A DNA stretch of 64,000 nt from JBFLYH01 sp964630235 (GTDB lineage: Bacteria > Oederibacteriota > JAAXVQ01 > JAUVAV01). The translations under genes and the position numbers were made by a program. Of the stretch, positions 10,601 to 22,600 are shown piece after piece. The notes beneath the pieces are model-generated. The model worked only from the letters and a program-made list of their open reading frames with translations. It had not been told where the DNA came from and did not search any database. Positions within the stretch are counted from its first letter, which is position 1. Each line of letters begins with the position of its first letter. Location of the stretch: assembly GCA_964630235.1 (NCBI GenBank), contig CAZVUO010000001.1, positions 1,116,001 to 1,180,000 of the forward strand. Direction: 5' to 3'.

Positions 10601-13600
10601 TCGCCGCGGCGCTCGCCGGATTGTTCCTGGCCGGAACGATCTCAGCGCCCGCCGCCGCCGTGCTGGCCGCGATCCTGGTGCCCGGGCTCTGGATCGTGCG
10701 CCGGATCCTGCCCCTTATCCAGCAGACCGGCACGCGCCGGATCGCATCGCCTTTCGCGCCGCGGCGCCAGCACCCGGACGTGGACCAGCTCATGCGCGAA
10801 GCCCTGCCCGAACTCTCCCGGCTGCTGTCCCAGGCCCAGGCGCCGGTTGAAGTTCCGGCGGAATTGAAATTGCAGATCTTCCGGTTGTCCCGCCGGATGC
10901 ACCGCAGCGCCCCGGGGCTGTTCGATACGTTGTTCCGCTATCTGGAGAATCCCCAGCCCCAGCTGGCGGAAGGCGTGAAAGCCAGCCGGGCGGCGCTCAA
11001 CCGGATGCTTTATCAATACGGATATTACCTGATCGAACTGCGGGCGCGGACAGACCGGCCGGCGGCGTCCGTGGTGCCTCAGCTTTATCCGTTCCGCATC
11101 AGCCAGCGCGTGGACCGGGGCCAGCTGGCCGGCCGGCGCTTGGAATTCTGGCGCCTGGAGAGCCTCAGCCGGCCGGAATACCTGCCGCGCTTCACCGGCC
11201 TGCTGCTGGAGGATTTCAACCATCCGGCCGCGCTCACGGACGCCATCCGCAAAGACGCCCTGGCCCTGCATCAAGCCCTGGCCCAAGGCCGGCAGTATGT
11301 CTACTCCCGCCAGGATCCCGCGGCGCCCCAGCAGGGCGTGTACCGGCTGGAGTCGGCGCATCCCGGCGTGATCGCCCTGGCCAACCAGCTGTTCGCGTGG
11401 GAGTTCCAGGGGCTGAGCGAGGAGGAGATCTTCGAACTACTGGCGCGCGTGACCGAGGAGCACGAGGTCCAGCACGCGGTGGATATGTCCCTGGAACTGC
11501 TCGCGGGCTGGGGGCCGCTGGGGCTCAACGCCTGGAAGGAGTTCAGCCCCTATGGCGCGGAATTCATCATCCAGGGATTATCTTACAGCCTGACCGCCAT
11601 CTTTGATCTAGCCATGGAAGGCGACCTGGGCGCGGTGAAACTTTTGCTCGGACTGGATGAAGTCGAGCAAACCGGCCGGCTGTCCGATTTCGAGGGACGC
11701 GCCTATACCCGGACGGATTTGGAAGCGGCTTATCTCAGGCTGGGGAACAAGCTGCTGCGGGAGCGGGAAGCCGGACTCTCGGATCTGCGGGCGAAAATGA
11801 AAACCGTGTTCCGCGCGATCTATGAATCGGATTACCGCCGCGCCGGCGCCGAGCGCTGGCTGCCGGTCGAGAACCGGATCACCCGGTTCCTGTCGCGCGG
11901 CTCCACGCTGCTGCTGTCCACCGCCCTCCCGATCCTGGCCTATCTGGTGGGCGGCGCGGCCCTGGCCGTGGCCTCGCTGGCGGTCTTGATCTGGCTGCCC
12001 TCGTACCTCGAGCGGCGGCAGGCCGCGCGCCGCGCCCTGCTGGAGGAGGAAGCGGTCCGCCCGGCGCACCAGCCGCTGCTGCTTACGTTCGCCTCCACGG
12101 CCTCGGCCCGGGACCGCAAACGGGTGCGGGCCGCCGTGGCGGACACCCGCCTGCTGGAGCGCGCGGTGCGTTCGGCCCTGCCCGCCGGAGACGCCCCCAT
12201 ACTCCGCATCGGGCCCCGGATCCGCTTTACCCCCACCGGGGCCGGTGCCTTCAAGCGCGCGTATCTCGCCGAGGTCTCGGCGGTGCTCGCGAACGGGGAA
12301 CAGCGCCAGGTGGATATCGCCATTAAAATTCCGCGGCCCCTGATCGGCTGGGTGGCCCTGCTCCAGCCGCGCATCCGGCAGCTCTGGCTGCAAGGGCACC
12401 CCAACATGCCCAGCTACCAGTTCGTAGAACAGGGCGTCATGGCCGAGGAGTTCGTGCACGGCAAGACCCTGCGGGAGTTGCAGGGCGACGGCCGCGACAT
12501 TGACGGTTCGGTATCGCGCCTGGCCGTGCGGTCTTATTTGAGCGTGCTTAAATATTTGAACGACCGGACCGGCCTCAACTGGGTGCTGTTCGATCCCAAA
12601 CCGGAGAATATGATTTTGCCCGATGAACCCGGGGCCGAGCCCAAGCTCATTGACCGGGACGGCCTGCTGCCCACGCCGTTCCGCCGCCATCCTTTCTCTC
12701 AGATGCTGTATTACACCGCTTTCTACGGGTCCGAGCGCATGGCCCTGACCAGTTACCTGCGGGGTTTGCTCGCGCCGCTCATCGCCCTGTTCCCGGTGCT
12801 TTTCGCGTACCGGGTAAAGCCGGACAGCGCGATCTTCGACGGCGTCATGGATGCCATGGGTCCCACGGAAGGCCGCCTCTATCTCAACGAGGCCCTGGCG
12901 AGCTGGAGCGCCGGGCTGACCCGCAACAGCCCGTTCACGCTGGCGCTGCAGGACTATTTGGAGACCGGCCTTCCCGAGTACCTGCGCACCGCGGGCCTGG
13001 CCGAGGAAGTGCTCGAAACCATGCCCGGCCGCATTCCGGCCCTGCCCCGGCGGCCCGAACTGGCCGCACCGGCTGATCAAATCAGCGGCCTGCTGGATTC
13101 CTCCAGCGTGCTCAGCCTGATCCGGGGCATCAGCGCGATCGAGGCCCGCGCGGAAGAGCTCAGCGACGCCGAGCTGGCCCGCCATGCGGAGCGCCTGCTC
13201 ATGCTGCTCGAACCGTACCGGGGGCGCGTGGCCGTGGCCGCGTACCGGACCCTGGCCGCGATCCAGCCGCGGCTGACGCCGTCCTTGAGCAAAATGATCC
13301 GAAAGAAGATGGATAAAAACGACCGCCTGGGCATGCTCTCGGTGTCTACCTTTGCCGGCCGGCTCACCCGGCTGCATGAATACCTGCTCGCCGATCCCGG
13401 CATCCGGGCTCTGCTCCTGCGGCCCGAGGGCGCGGTGGTGAATGACATCGGCCTGGGCGGTCCGGCGCCCGTGACCACGGCCGAGCTGGCCACCCGCCTG
13501 CGCCAGGTGAACCCGAAGATCCGCGTGGCCGGCACGGACCTGATGATCCCGGCCTTCCAGGTGCAGGCCGCGAACGGGATGTTCGCGTATTTCAGCCGGG

Positions 13601-16600
13601 AGGGCAATCTCCTGGGCCTCTACGACGATAAAGGCAATCCCACGCGGAATTCCACCTGGGCCAGGCGCCTCCGGTCGGCTTTCGCCCAGTTCCGCGTCGC
13701 GCCTCAAACCCCGGTGCCGGGATTTGCGTTCCAGGCGGATCCCTACCGCGCCTACGCTGAACGCTACGGGTTCGAAATCGGGCAGGCCTCGTTCGGCGAA
13801 GGCACCCGGGCCGATATCAAGCTCTGCTTCAACACGCTCTACCTGTACGCGGGGCAGGAGGCGGCGATCATCGAACAAATGGGCAAGGACCTGCCCGAGG
13901 GCGGTTATCTCATTACGGGGCATTCGGTCTCGGCCTGGCGGCGTTTAGGCAAGGCGTATGATGTCCAGTTCGCGGTTTACCGCAAAGCGGACGGCAGAAT
14001 GGCCCCCCAGTCCGTGCACGTGGCCGTGGGCGACCGCCGCTACGATTTTTCCGCGGGCGGGATGACGATTCAGGAGACCGAGGAACTGGCCTGGATGGGC
14101 TATGAGAGCGTGCTGGGATTCGGCCGGCGCCGGACGCCGGTCAACCAGGTGAAGCTTCCGGAACTGCGGCCCGTGGCGGCGGAACCCGTGCCCGCTCCAG
14201 CGCCGGCCGAACAGGTGGAGCAGGAACTCCGGCAGGTCGACACGGTGCTGGACACCCTGCGCGGAACGTATCCCCATCTCCCCAGCCTGCAGGAAAGCTT
14301 TATCGCGCTGGCCCGCCTGGACCTGAAAACCCCGCAGGCGCGCGAATTTCTGGTCGGGGAGCTGGCGCGCATGGAAACCCGCCGGTCCGGTTACAGCCTC
14401 GCGTATTATTTCCCCGAGAATGACCGGTTCGACCTGGGGTACGCGGTCAAAATGCTCATGGCGCATTTCGCCGGGTCCGAGCGGATCTATCCCGAGTACG
14501 AGCACATCACCCCGGAACGCTTCAACGCCATGCTGCAGCGCCTGCTGGCCGAGGCCGGCCGGGCGCTCACCGCGGCCGAGGCCGAAGAAGCGGCCCGCTT
14601 CCGGCAGGTGCTGGCGGATATTCCCGCTGCCCTGCAGGCGCTGACCGGGGATGTGCGCTATCCGAACATATGCGGTCCCTGCGCGCAGGTGATCAGCACG
14701 CTGCTTAAGCAGGCGGGATTGCCGGCCAGAGTGATGTCGTTTCCCATGCGGTTTGACAGCGAGACCGTGGTCGAAACCCAGGTGGCGGGGTTCACGTTCT
14801 ATGTGGACGGGACCGCGGGCCGGGTGCTGCGTTTTGATGAAACACCCATCGCGCCGGTGGTGGTGCCGGCCGGCGATCTGCAGTCGCGCCCGGAATCCAC
14901 ACCCTGGTATTTGCTGCGGCCAGCCGAAGAGATCAAGGGATATCTGCACGCGCCGGACCTGGAACCGCGGGTGCAGGCCGTGCTGGCCGCGGTTAAAAAA
15001 GCCCTGCAGGAAAAAGTGACAGCCCAGCAGCTGGCCCGGCCGCCCACGGCCCGCGGGCCCCAAACGCCTAGATTGGAATTGACCTTCTGGGAGCGGCGCC
15101 TGCCCTGGGTACCCAAAGGGTTAAGGCCGTTCGGCGAGGAACTGATCTTCCGCGTGGCGCCCATGCTCCTGTTCCACCTCGGGTACTTCACGCCGCTCGC
15201 GGCCGGGATCGGGCTGGCCGTGTTCGGCGCCGCCTTCCTGGCCGCCCACCGGGACAAAGGCTGGACCGCGCGGCAGTGGCTGTCCGCCGCAGGACAAACC
15301 GTGCTCCTGAGCGCCGTCTATTTCGGCGTGAGCTACGGATTCGCGCGGGCCGACCTGCCCGCGGCCGGGGGCGTGGCCGCCTATCTGGCCTCTTCGCTCC
15401 TGCACAGCTTCAATGAATTCATCACCCGCCGGGCGCCGGGCGCCGGCGCGGAGTCTTTGCAGCTCAAGCGCGCGCCCTTCGCGCGGGGTCAGCCCGGTGA
15501 GCCGAAAATTTCCTATTGGGACGAATGGCAGCAGCCCCTGCTGAAGCAATGCCGCGTCCGGCCGGTCGAGCCCAGCGATTCCGACGGCCGCAGGATTTAC
15601 TGGGCTCTGCGGGAGCTGACCTACGTGGCCGAGGAGGCGGGACTGGAACCCACGAAAGAGGCCCTGGTCCTGATCAAAAAACACGTCGGGTACGGGCCGG
15701 GAGCCGGAAAGCGCACGCCGATTTACCTTTTCAAAGCCACGGACGACATGAGCGAGCGTCTGATCACGAAGTTCAATTTCCGCGAAGTCCTGCTGATTGA
15801 CCCCTACCAGCCGGCGGTTTACATTGATGAGGATTTTTGGGAACAGGCCATCCTGCGCAAGGGCCAGGAGCAGCCCAAGGTCCGTAAAATGAACCTGCGT
15901 ATCGGCGCCCTGCTGACCCAGGCCGCCGGCGCTCTGGCCTACCTCGAGCAGCATCCCGCGATCCGGGAACAGCGGCGCATGACGCGCGCCGAAGAAGGCC
16001 ACATGAAGCGCGAAGGGGACCTGCGGGTCCTGGACGCCTTCTATCTGGTCCTGAACCGGGCGATCTCGGAGTTCCTGCCCGCCGCCTCGGGGCGGGGGAC
16101 CGCGCAGTGGTTCATCCGCGGCCTCAACAACAGCGTGTCCGCGCCCATTAAAAATTTCCTGGGCCACCCCATGGTGGAAAACCTTGATTTGCTCATGCGT
16201 CTGGGCGGGCTCCGGCAGACCGTGCGGGCCGCCCAGGACGCCTTTAACCGCTGGCAGTTCCGCAATCTCAACCTGGTTTCTCTCCGCGCCCGCCTGAAAT
16301 CCCTGGAAGAAGCCGTGGCCGCGCCGGACCAGATACGGCCCGCGCTCCTGCGGCGCCGGCTGCGCAGCAGCCAGCAGGCCCTGAACCACCTGCTGGATCT
16401 GATCTCCGGCTGCCTCTATCTGCGTTCACGCCAGGAAGGGGAGCTGTGGGGCTATGCCGGCGAACGCCGGACCATCCTCATGGAGCAGATTGATATCGTC
16501 GGGCTCTCCCAGCTGGTCAATCACATCAACGATATCCTCAGCGGCAGTGTTTCGCCCGGCAGCCTGGACTACCAGCAGCTTCAGAAGCGGCTGGAGCTGT

Positions 16601-19600
16601 TCACTTACCTGTTCGGCCGGGTGCAGGAATACGTCAGGGACAAGGTCCAGGACACCTCGTACCAAACGCCCTACCGGTGGGGCATTTATCACAACCACGC
16701 GCCGCGGCAGGATACGTCCCGACAGGGGCTGTACACCCGCCTGGAGGCGGATCTGCGCGCCGGCCAGGACCGGACGCATTATCTCTGGGCCATCGGCGGG
16801 GGCGGGGACGTGCTCTCCGCGGTACGGCGGCGGGAGGAACTCCGCCGCTTCCACGCCGAGATCCAGGCCGAGCAAGCGGCCCGCGGCGAAGCGTGCGGGA
16901 ACTTGCGGGTCGTGATCCTGACCATGGCGGAAAAACGCATCGGCTACGTCAATCCCGAAACCGACTATGCCGCCTGGGAGCGGTCGCAGAACCCCCTGTA
17001 CCTGCTGCGGGAAGAATCCCTGCGCGACGGCCTGGAACCGGATCTCCGCTTCACGCGCCGAAGACCCGGCGTCATTGCCCCCGAGAGCATCATCGGCACC
17101 GCTGAACGCCAGGGTGAAGTCCTCCTGCGCGTGACGCCGGTCACCCGTGTCCTGGGCGCGAACCGGAAACTGGACGAGGCCTACGTGGTGGATGAACTCG
17201 CGAAGGCAGGCGACGCGGTTGAAATGTACTTCGTGGGGCTGACCCAATCCGTGGGAAAAACCGCGGAGCAACTGGCCGCCCTGATCGCCGCGCGGCAGGT
17301 GGAAACCGGGGGCGGGGTGTCCCTGGAACTATATGAGCACGGCGGCGACGCCATCGCATTGATGCACGCCGGGGATAAGGAAACCGTGGTTTCGCCCACC
17401 AATGAAAAATTCGCCGTTCAGGTCACCCAGTGGCTGGTCAAGAAACTGCCGGGCCTGGAGGCGCATTTTACTCTCAGCGGGCTCGGCAATGATTTTGAAT
17501 CCTATCATAAGTGGATCAACGAGGTGGTCCGCACCCTTTTGCGCGATGGCGGCGTGGCCGAGATCGTGGCGCCCTGGGCGCCGGGCGTGCTGGAGGGGGC
17601 GCGCCTGGCCGAGCGCGTGGGCCGGGAGGTGGAGTCCCACGCCAATAAACGCGGCTTGTCCCAGATCACCGGCCGCTCGGTCCTGAACGCCGTTTACGGC
17701 TTTCTGCGCCGCGGCCAAACCCTACCCCTGCTGGGCGCCGGGCTGAAGGCGCTGGAACGGTCTTTCCTGGGCGTGGACCGGGCACCGGTCCGCCGCAACC
17801 TGTTCAAGTCGGTGTTTGGCTATTCCCGCGAGGGCAAAGCCCGCAGGCGCGGAGACTTCCACGCCTTGATCAGCCACGAGCAAAAAGGCGAGATCGCCAA
17901 ATTTTCGCTGGTCATGCCTTTTGCGGCTTTTGCCCGGGTCAGTGACCGGCGGGAGCAGGAAACCGTCAGGCAGCTGTGCTCCCAGCCGTTCAGCCACTAC
18001 CGCGGCCAGGAAATCCAGCACCTCATCACCCAGCTGTCCATCCTGAGGAGTTCGCCCAATCAGAAGATCACCCGTCTGGACCACGCGTACCGCCGGATCG
18101 GCATTACGACCGAAGCGGGGAATGTCACGCTGGAAGGGTTCCCGGAAGAAGTCGCGGTTTCCAAGGCCGGGCTGGCGGAGCAGGAACTGGCTCAGCAGGC
18201 GCGGCGTCTTACCGAACGCCGGCCTGACCGGTCCTTGAAACCCTGGGCGCAGGAGCTGATCTTCCGCGTGGCGCCCATGCTCCTGTTCCACCTCGGGTAC
18301 TTGACGCCGCTCGCGGCCGGGATCGGGCTGGCCGTGTTCGGCGCCGCGTTCCTCGTGGCGCACCGGGACAAGGGCTGGACCCCGCGGCAGTGGCTGATCG
18401 CGGCCGGCATGACCGTGGTGCTGGCGGGGATCTATTTCGGCGCGAGCTACGGATTCGCGCAGGCCGACCTGCCCGCGGTCGGGGGCGTGGCCGCCTATCT
18501 GGCCGCGACCCTGGTGCACAGTTTCAATAATTGGGCGGCCCGCAGGTTCCCGAATTTGGACTGGCCGGTGCTCGCCTTGGAAAATCCCTATGCCGCTACC
18601 TACCAAGTGGAGACCGCCAATCGTAAGTTCGGCCAATTGCCCGACGTTCAGCGCCACGCCTTGATCGAACAGGCCCTGGAGCTCTTGTCGACCTCCAGTC
18701 TGGTCCTGCAGGGGAAAATCCGCCTCGTGGTGCTGGGGTGGCTGCTCAATCCCAGCAAGCGGCAGTTCTTAACGGACGACCAGGCGCATCGCCTGCGGCA
18801 AGCCATTGACCAGCAGGCATTTCAGGGCGTGGTGGACGTGCACACGCAGCCTGGGCGGCTCGCCCTGCTAAACCAATTCCTGGCCCAGGACCCCGAACTG
18901 CGCGTTTTTCTGGACCGCTCCGTCCCCACGGTGGTTGAAAACCTGGGCCTCGGCGGACCGGAGCCCGTGACCGTGGGCGAGCTGGCGCAAAGCCTCAGGG
19001 CCGCTTACCCGAGGGTGCAGGTGATAGGCAGTGACATCTTCGTACCCGCCTGGCGCCTCACGAACCGGTCCAACGGACATTTTGCTTATTTTGACCAGCA
19101 GGGGCGTCTCCTGGGGGCCTTTAACTCCATCGGTTTTGCTTACATGTTGGACAAGGATTACGAGGAGTATTCCGGCCTGGGCCCGCGCCTGCTGCAGGGC
19201 CAGGTGCCGGAAGGTTATATTGCGACCCCCCGGCCGCTGGAGGCCTACGCGCGCGACCACGGGTTCAGCGTCACCCGGGCGATCTTTGGCGAAGGCGTGA
19301 CCGCGGACGTCAAACTGGTCTTTAACCTGCTGCAGATCTATTGGGACGACCGGGCGCAGATGCTGGACCACATTGGACGCGACGTAACGGAGGGCGGCTA
19401 CCTCCTGGCCGGCGGGGAAGAGGACGGCAGACTGGCCTTCACGGTTTACCGCAAACAGAACGGCCGCCTCGAGCCGCTGCGCCTCGTTGCCCTGGGCCCT
19501 GAAGGGCAGGCCGAGCTTCCGATTCAAGGCTTGAGCCTGGCGGAGGCGGATGCGCTGTCCCAGAAGCTCAGTCTCAACCGCACCACGCCCCAACAGGCGA

Positions 19601-22600
19601 TAGCCAAACTTGCCTTGGAACGCCAAATGGCCCAACCACCCGCCCCGGCGGCGCAAGTGCTGCCTGATCTAGGCGAGACGATCAACCGGCTGGTTCAAGC
19701 AGAGATGAAATTCCCGGCCTATTCTCCTGGCCAGCGCCAGCAGGCGGTCGCCCTGCTCGCGGAGCGGTTATTCGACCCGCGCTTCGCGGTCGTGGCGCGC
19801 GCACGCATGGCGGCCGAGGCCTTGCTCAATGACGCCGGCTTGCGTGCGCTCCTTACCCCGGAACAAAAAACCGTTCTGGAGTCGGCTCTCGGCCGGCAGT
19901 CCTATCTCGGGTTCATCAACCTTTCCACCTATCCAGGCCGCCTGCGGCGGTTGAACGGTTTCTTCTCCCGCGACAGCCGGCTCCGCTCCGTGCTGGAGAG
20001 ACCGGGCAAGCCCGTGGTGGAAAGCGTCGGCCTCGGCGGCGCGGAGCCGGCCACGCTGGCTGAACTGGCCCAAACCGTCGGCTTCCTCAACCCCCAGGCC
20101 CGGGTCGTGGGCAGCGATATTCTCGTGCCGGAATGGTCCGTCCGGGACGTGCGCACCGGAAATTTCGGTTATTACAATGAGCAAGGCGAGCTGATGGGCG
20201 CATTCCGGCCAGAGGGCGGCGCGCTGGTTGACGAGGCGGTCCTGCTGGCCTTCTCCGGCTTGAATCCGCGCGCCCCGCTGCCCGCCGGCTACGCCCTGCA
20301 GCGCAGACCATTGCAGACCTATGCTCAAGAACACGGGTTCGAGGTCGTGCGCGCCTCCTTCGGACAAGGCGTCCTGGCGGACGTCAAACTGGTCTTCAAC
20401 ATGCTGTACATGTACGAACGGCAGAAAGCGGACCTGATCGCGGAGATGGGCGCGAGCGTCCGCGAGGGCGGCTATCTGCTGGTGGGCGAGGAAGACACCC
20501 GCCAGGTCCAGGGCCGGATTGAAAGCCGGATGTTTTTCACGGTTTATGAAAAACGCGGAGGGGAACTCAAACCAGAGCGTTCGGTCATGCTGGGGCCGGA
20601 CGGCATTTACGAACTCCCGGCCAGCCACCTCTCCATCGCCGACGCCGAAGCGCAGACCGGCCGCCTGCTCGCGGCCGTTATGATGGGCGGCTCCGGCCGC
20701 TGGCCGTGGCTGCGGGGGTGGTACGACCGGCTGGAGGCGTGGAGCGGCCGGCTGTTCGGCGCCCGGTTGGGCTGGGTGGCGGGCCAGGTCCTGGCCCCGG
20801 CTCTGGCCGAGTCGGGCCTGTTCGTGGGCGGCTTGAGCGTGGCGGGCGCTTTCCTGCTTTCACTGGCGTTCGGGCTGCCGTTCGCCTTGGGGCCTCCGTT
20901 CTGGGCGCTGTTCGGCGTGCTGCAGCTGGCCTGGCACCTGGGGCATCTGCCCTGGCAGGCGCGCGCCGGCGCGCCAGTGCGGGCGTTCCTCCGCCAACAC
21001 TGGCGTCAGGCGGTCAGCCTGCCGCTGCTGCGGATCACGGGAGCAACGACGCTGGCGCTGGTGACGCTGCAGGCGCTGGTCAACCCCGCGGGGATGCTGT
21101 TCGCGGGCGTGAGCCTGGCCGCGATCCTGGGAGTGCACGCGCTGGTCAACCTGCTGGCCGGGCCGCGGGGCGGGTTCGCGTTCGTGGTCCAGCCTGAAGC
21201 GCGGGAGGCCGGGGCCTTCACTCTGCGCGACACCCTGGTCGGACGCCTGGTCCAGTCCCTGGCCGGCCGGCTCAGCGCCCGGGAAGTAGTTCCCGCGGCG
21301 GAACTCCCGGTTCCGGTCGGGGGTATGGAGCGCGGAGCCATGCTCATGCCGGACCAGGCCGCGGTCGAGGACATCCGGCCGGGCGCGGATTTCACCACGG
21401 CCGTGAATGAAATGAAGCGCGTCACGGACAACTGGGCGCGGTTATCGGACACGGAACGGGCCCTGGCCGTGGTCACTCTCCGGCAGGTCCTCTTCGATCC
21501 GGCTTATCGGATCATCGCCCGGGCACGCGACGCCATCATGGGCCTGCTGGTCAACCCGGATTCCCGGCGCCTGCTGACGCCGCAGCAAACCGCCATGCTC
21601 GAACAGGCGCTGGAGGAACAGCCGTTCCAGGGCCATCTTCACATCAATACCAGGCCCAACCGCCTGGACCTTTTATGGAACTATCTGGGACAGGAGCCCG
21701 GCCTGCGGACCGTGCTGACCCGGCAGGGCGAGGTCGTGGTCGAGAACATCGGTTTGGGCGGGCCGCTGCCTGTCACCCTGGCGCAGCTGGCCGCCGCGGT
21801 TCATGCACTGAATCCCGGCGCCCGGGTGAAGGGAAGCGATGTGCTGGTGCCCTCCTGGATGATCACCGATGCGGCGACCGGCGAGTTCGCATATTACGAC
21901 CAGGCCGGCCGGTTTCAGGCCGGGTTCCAGCCGGGCGGCACGGCAATCTACGGAGAGAACCGGCTGCAGGATATGGCGGAGTGGTTCGCGCGCCACCAGG
22001 CCGGCACGCTGCCCGCCGGGCTGGTCGTGGCAAAGGACCCATTTGCGGCTTTCGCGGCGGCCAACGGCTTCGAGGTTGTGCAAGCTTCCTTCGGCGCGAA
22101 CGTCCGCGCGGACCTGAAGGTGTGCTTCAACGTCCTGTACATGTACCGTGAACAGCGCGAACAGCGGATCCTGCAGATGGGGCGCGACGTGACCGAGGGG
22201 GGGTACCTGCTGGTGGGGGACGAAGAGGACCAGCGGATGTTCTTCACCCTGTACCGGAAGGCCGACGGCCGGCTCGTGCCCCTGCGTTCGGTCATGCTCA
22301 GCCCGGACGGGCCGGTGGCGAAAGTTCCGGCTGAGGGAAAGACGGTCGGCGAGGCCGACGAGCAGACCCAGCGCATGATGCTGGCCTATTACCTCGGCAA
22401 AAAATCCGCCCGCGGCCGCTGGCCGTGGCTGACAGGGTGGTACGACCGGTTGGAGGCGTGGGGCGGCCGGCTGTTCGGCCAGCGCGCGGGATGGGCCATC
22501 GGGCAGTCGCTGGCGCCGGCTATCACCGAGTCGGGCCTGTTCGTGGGCGGCTTGAGTCTGGCGGGCGCTTTCCTGCTCTCGCTGGCGTTCGGCCTGCCGT

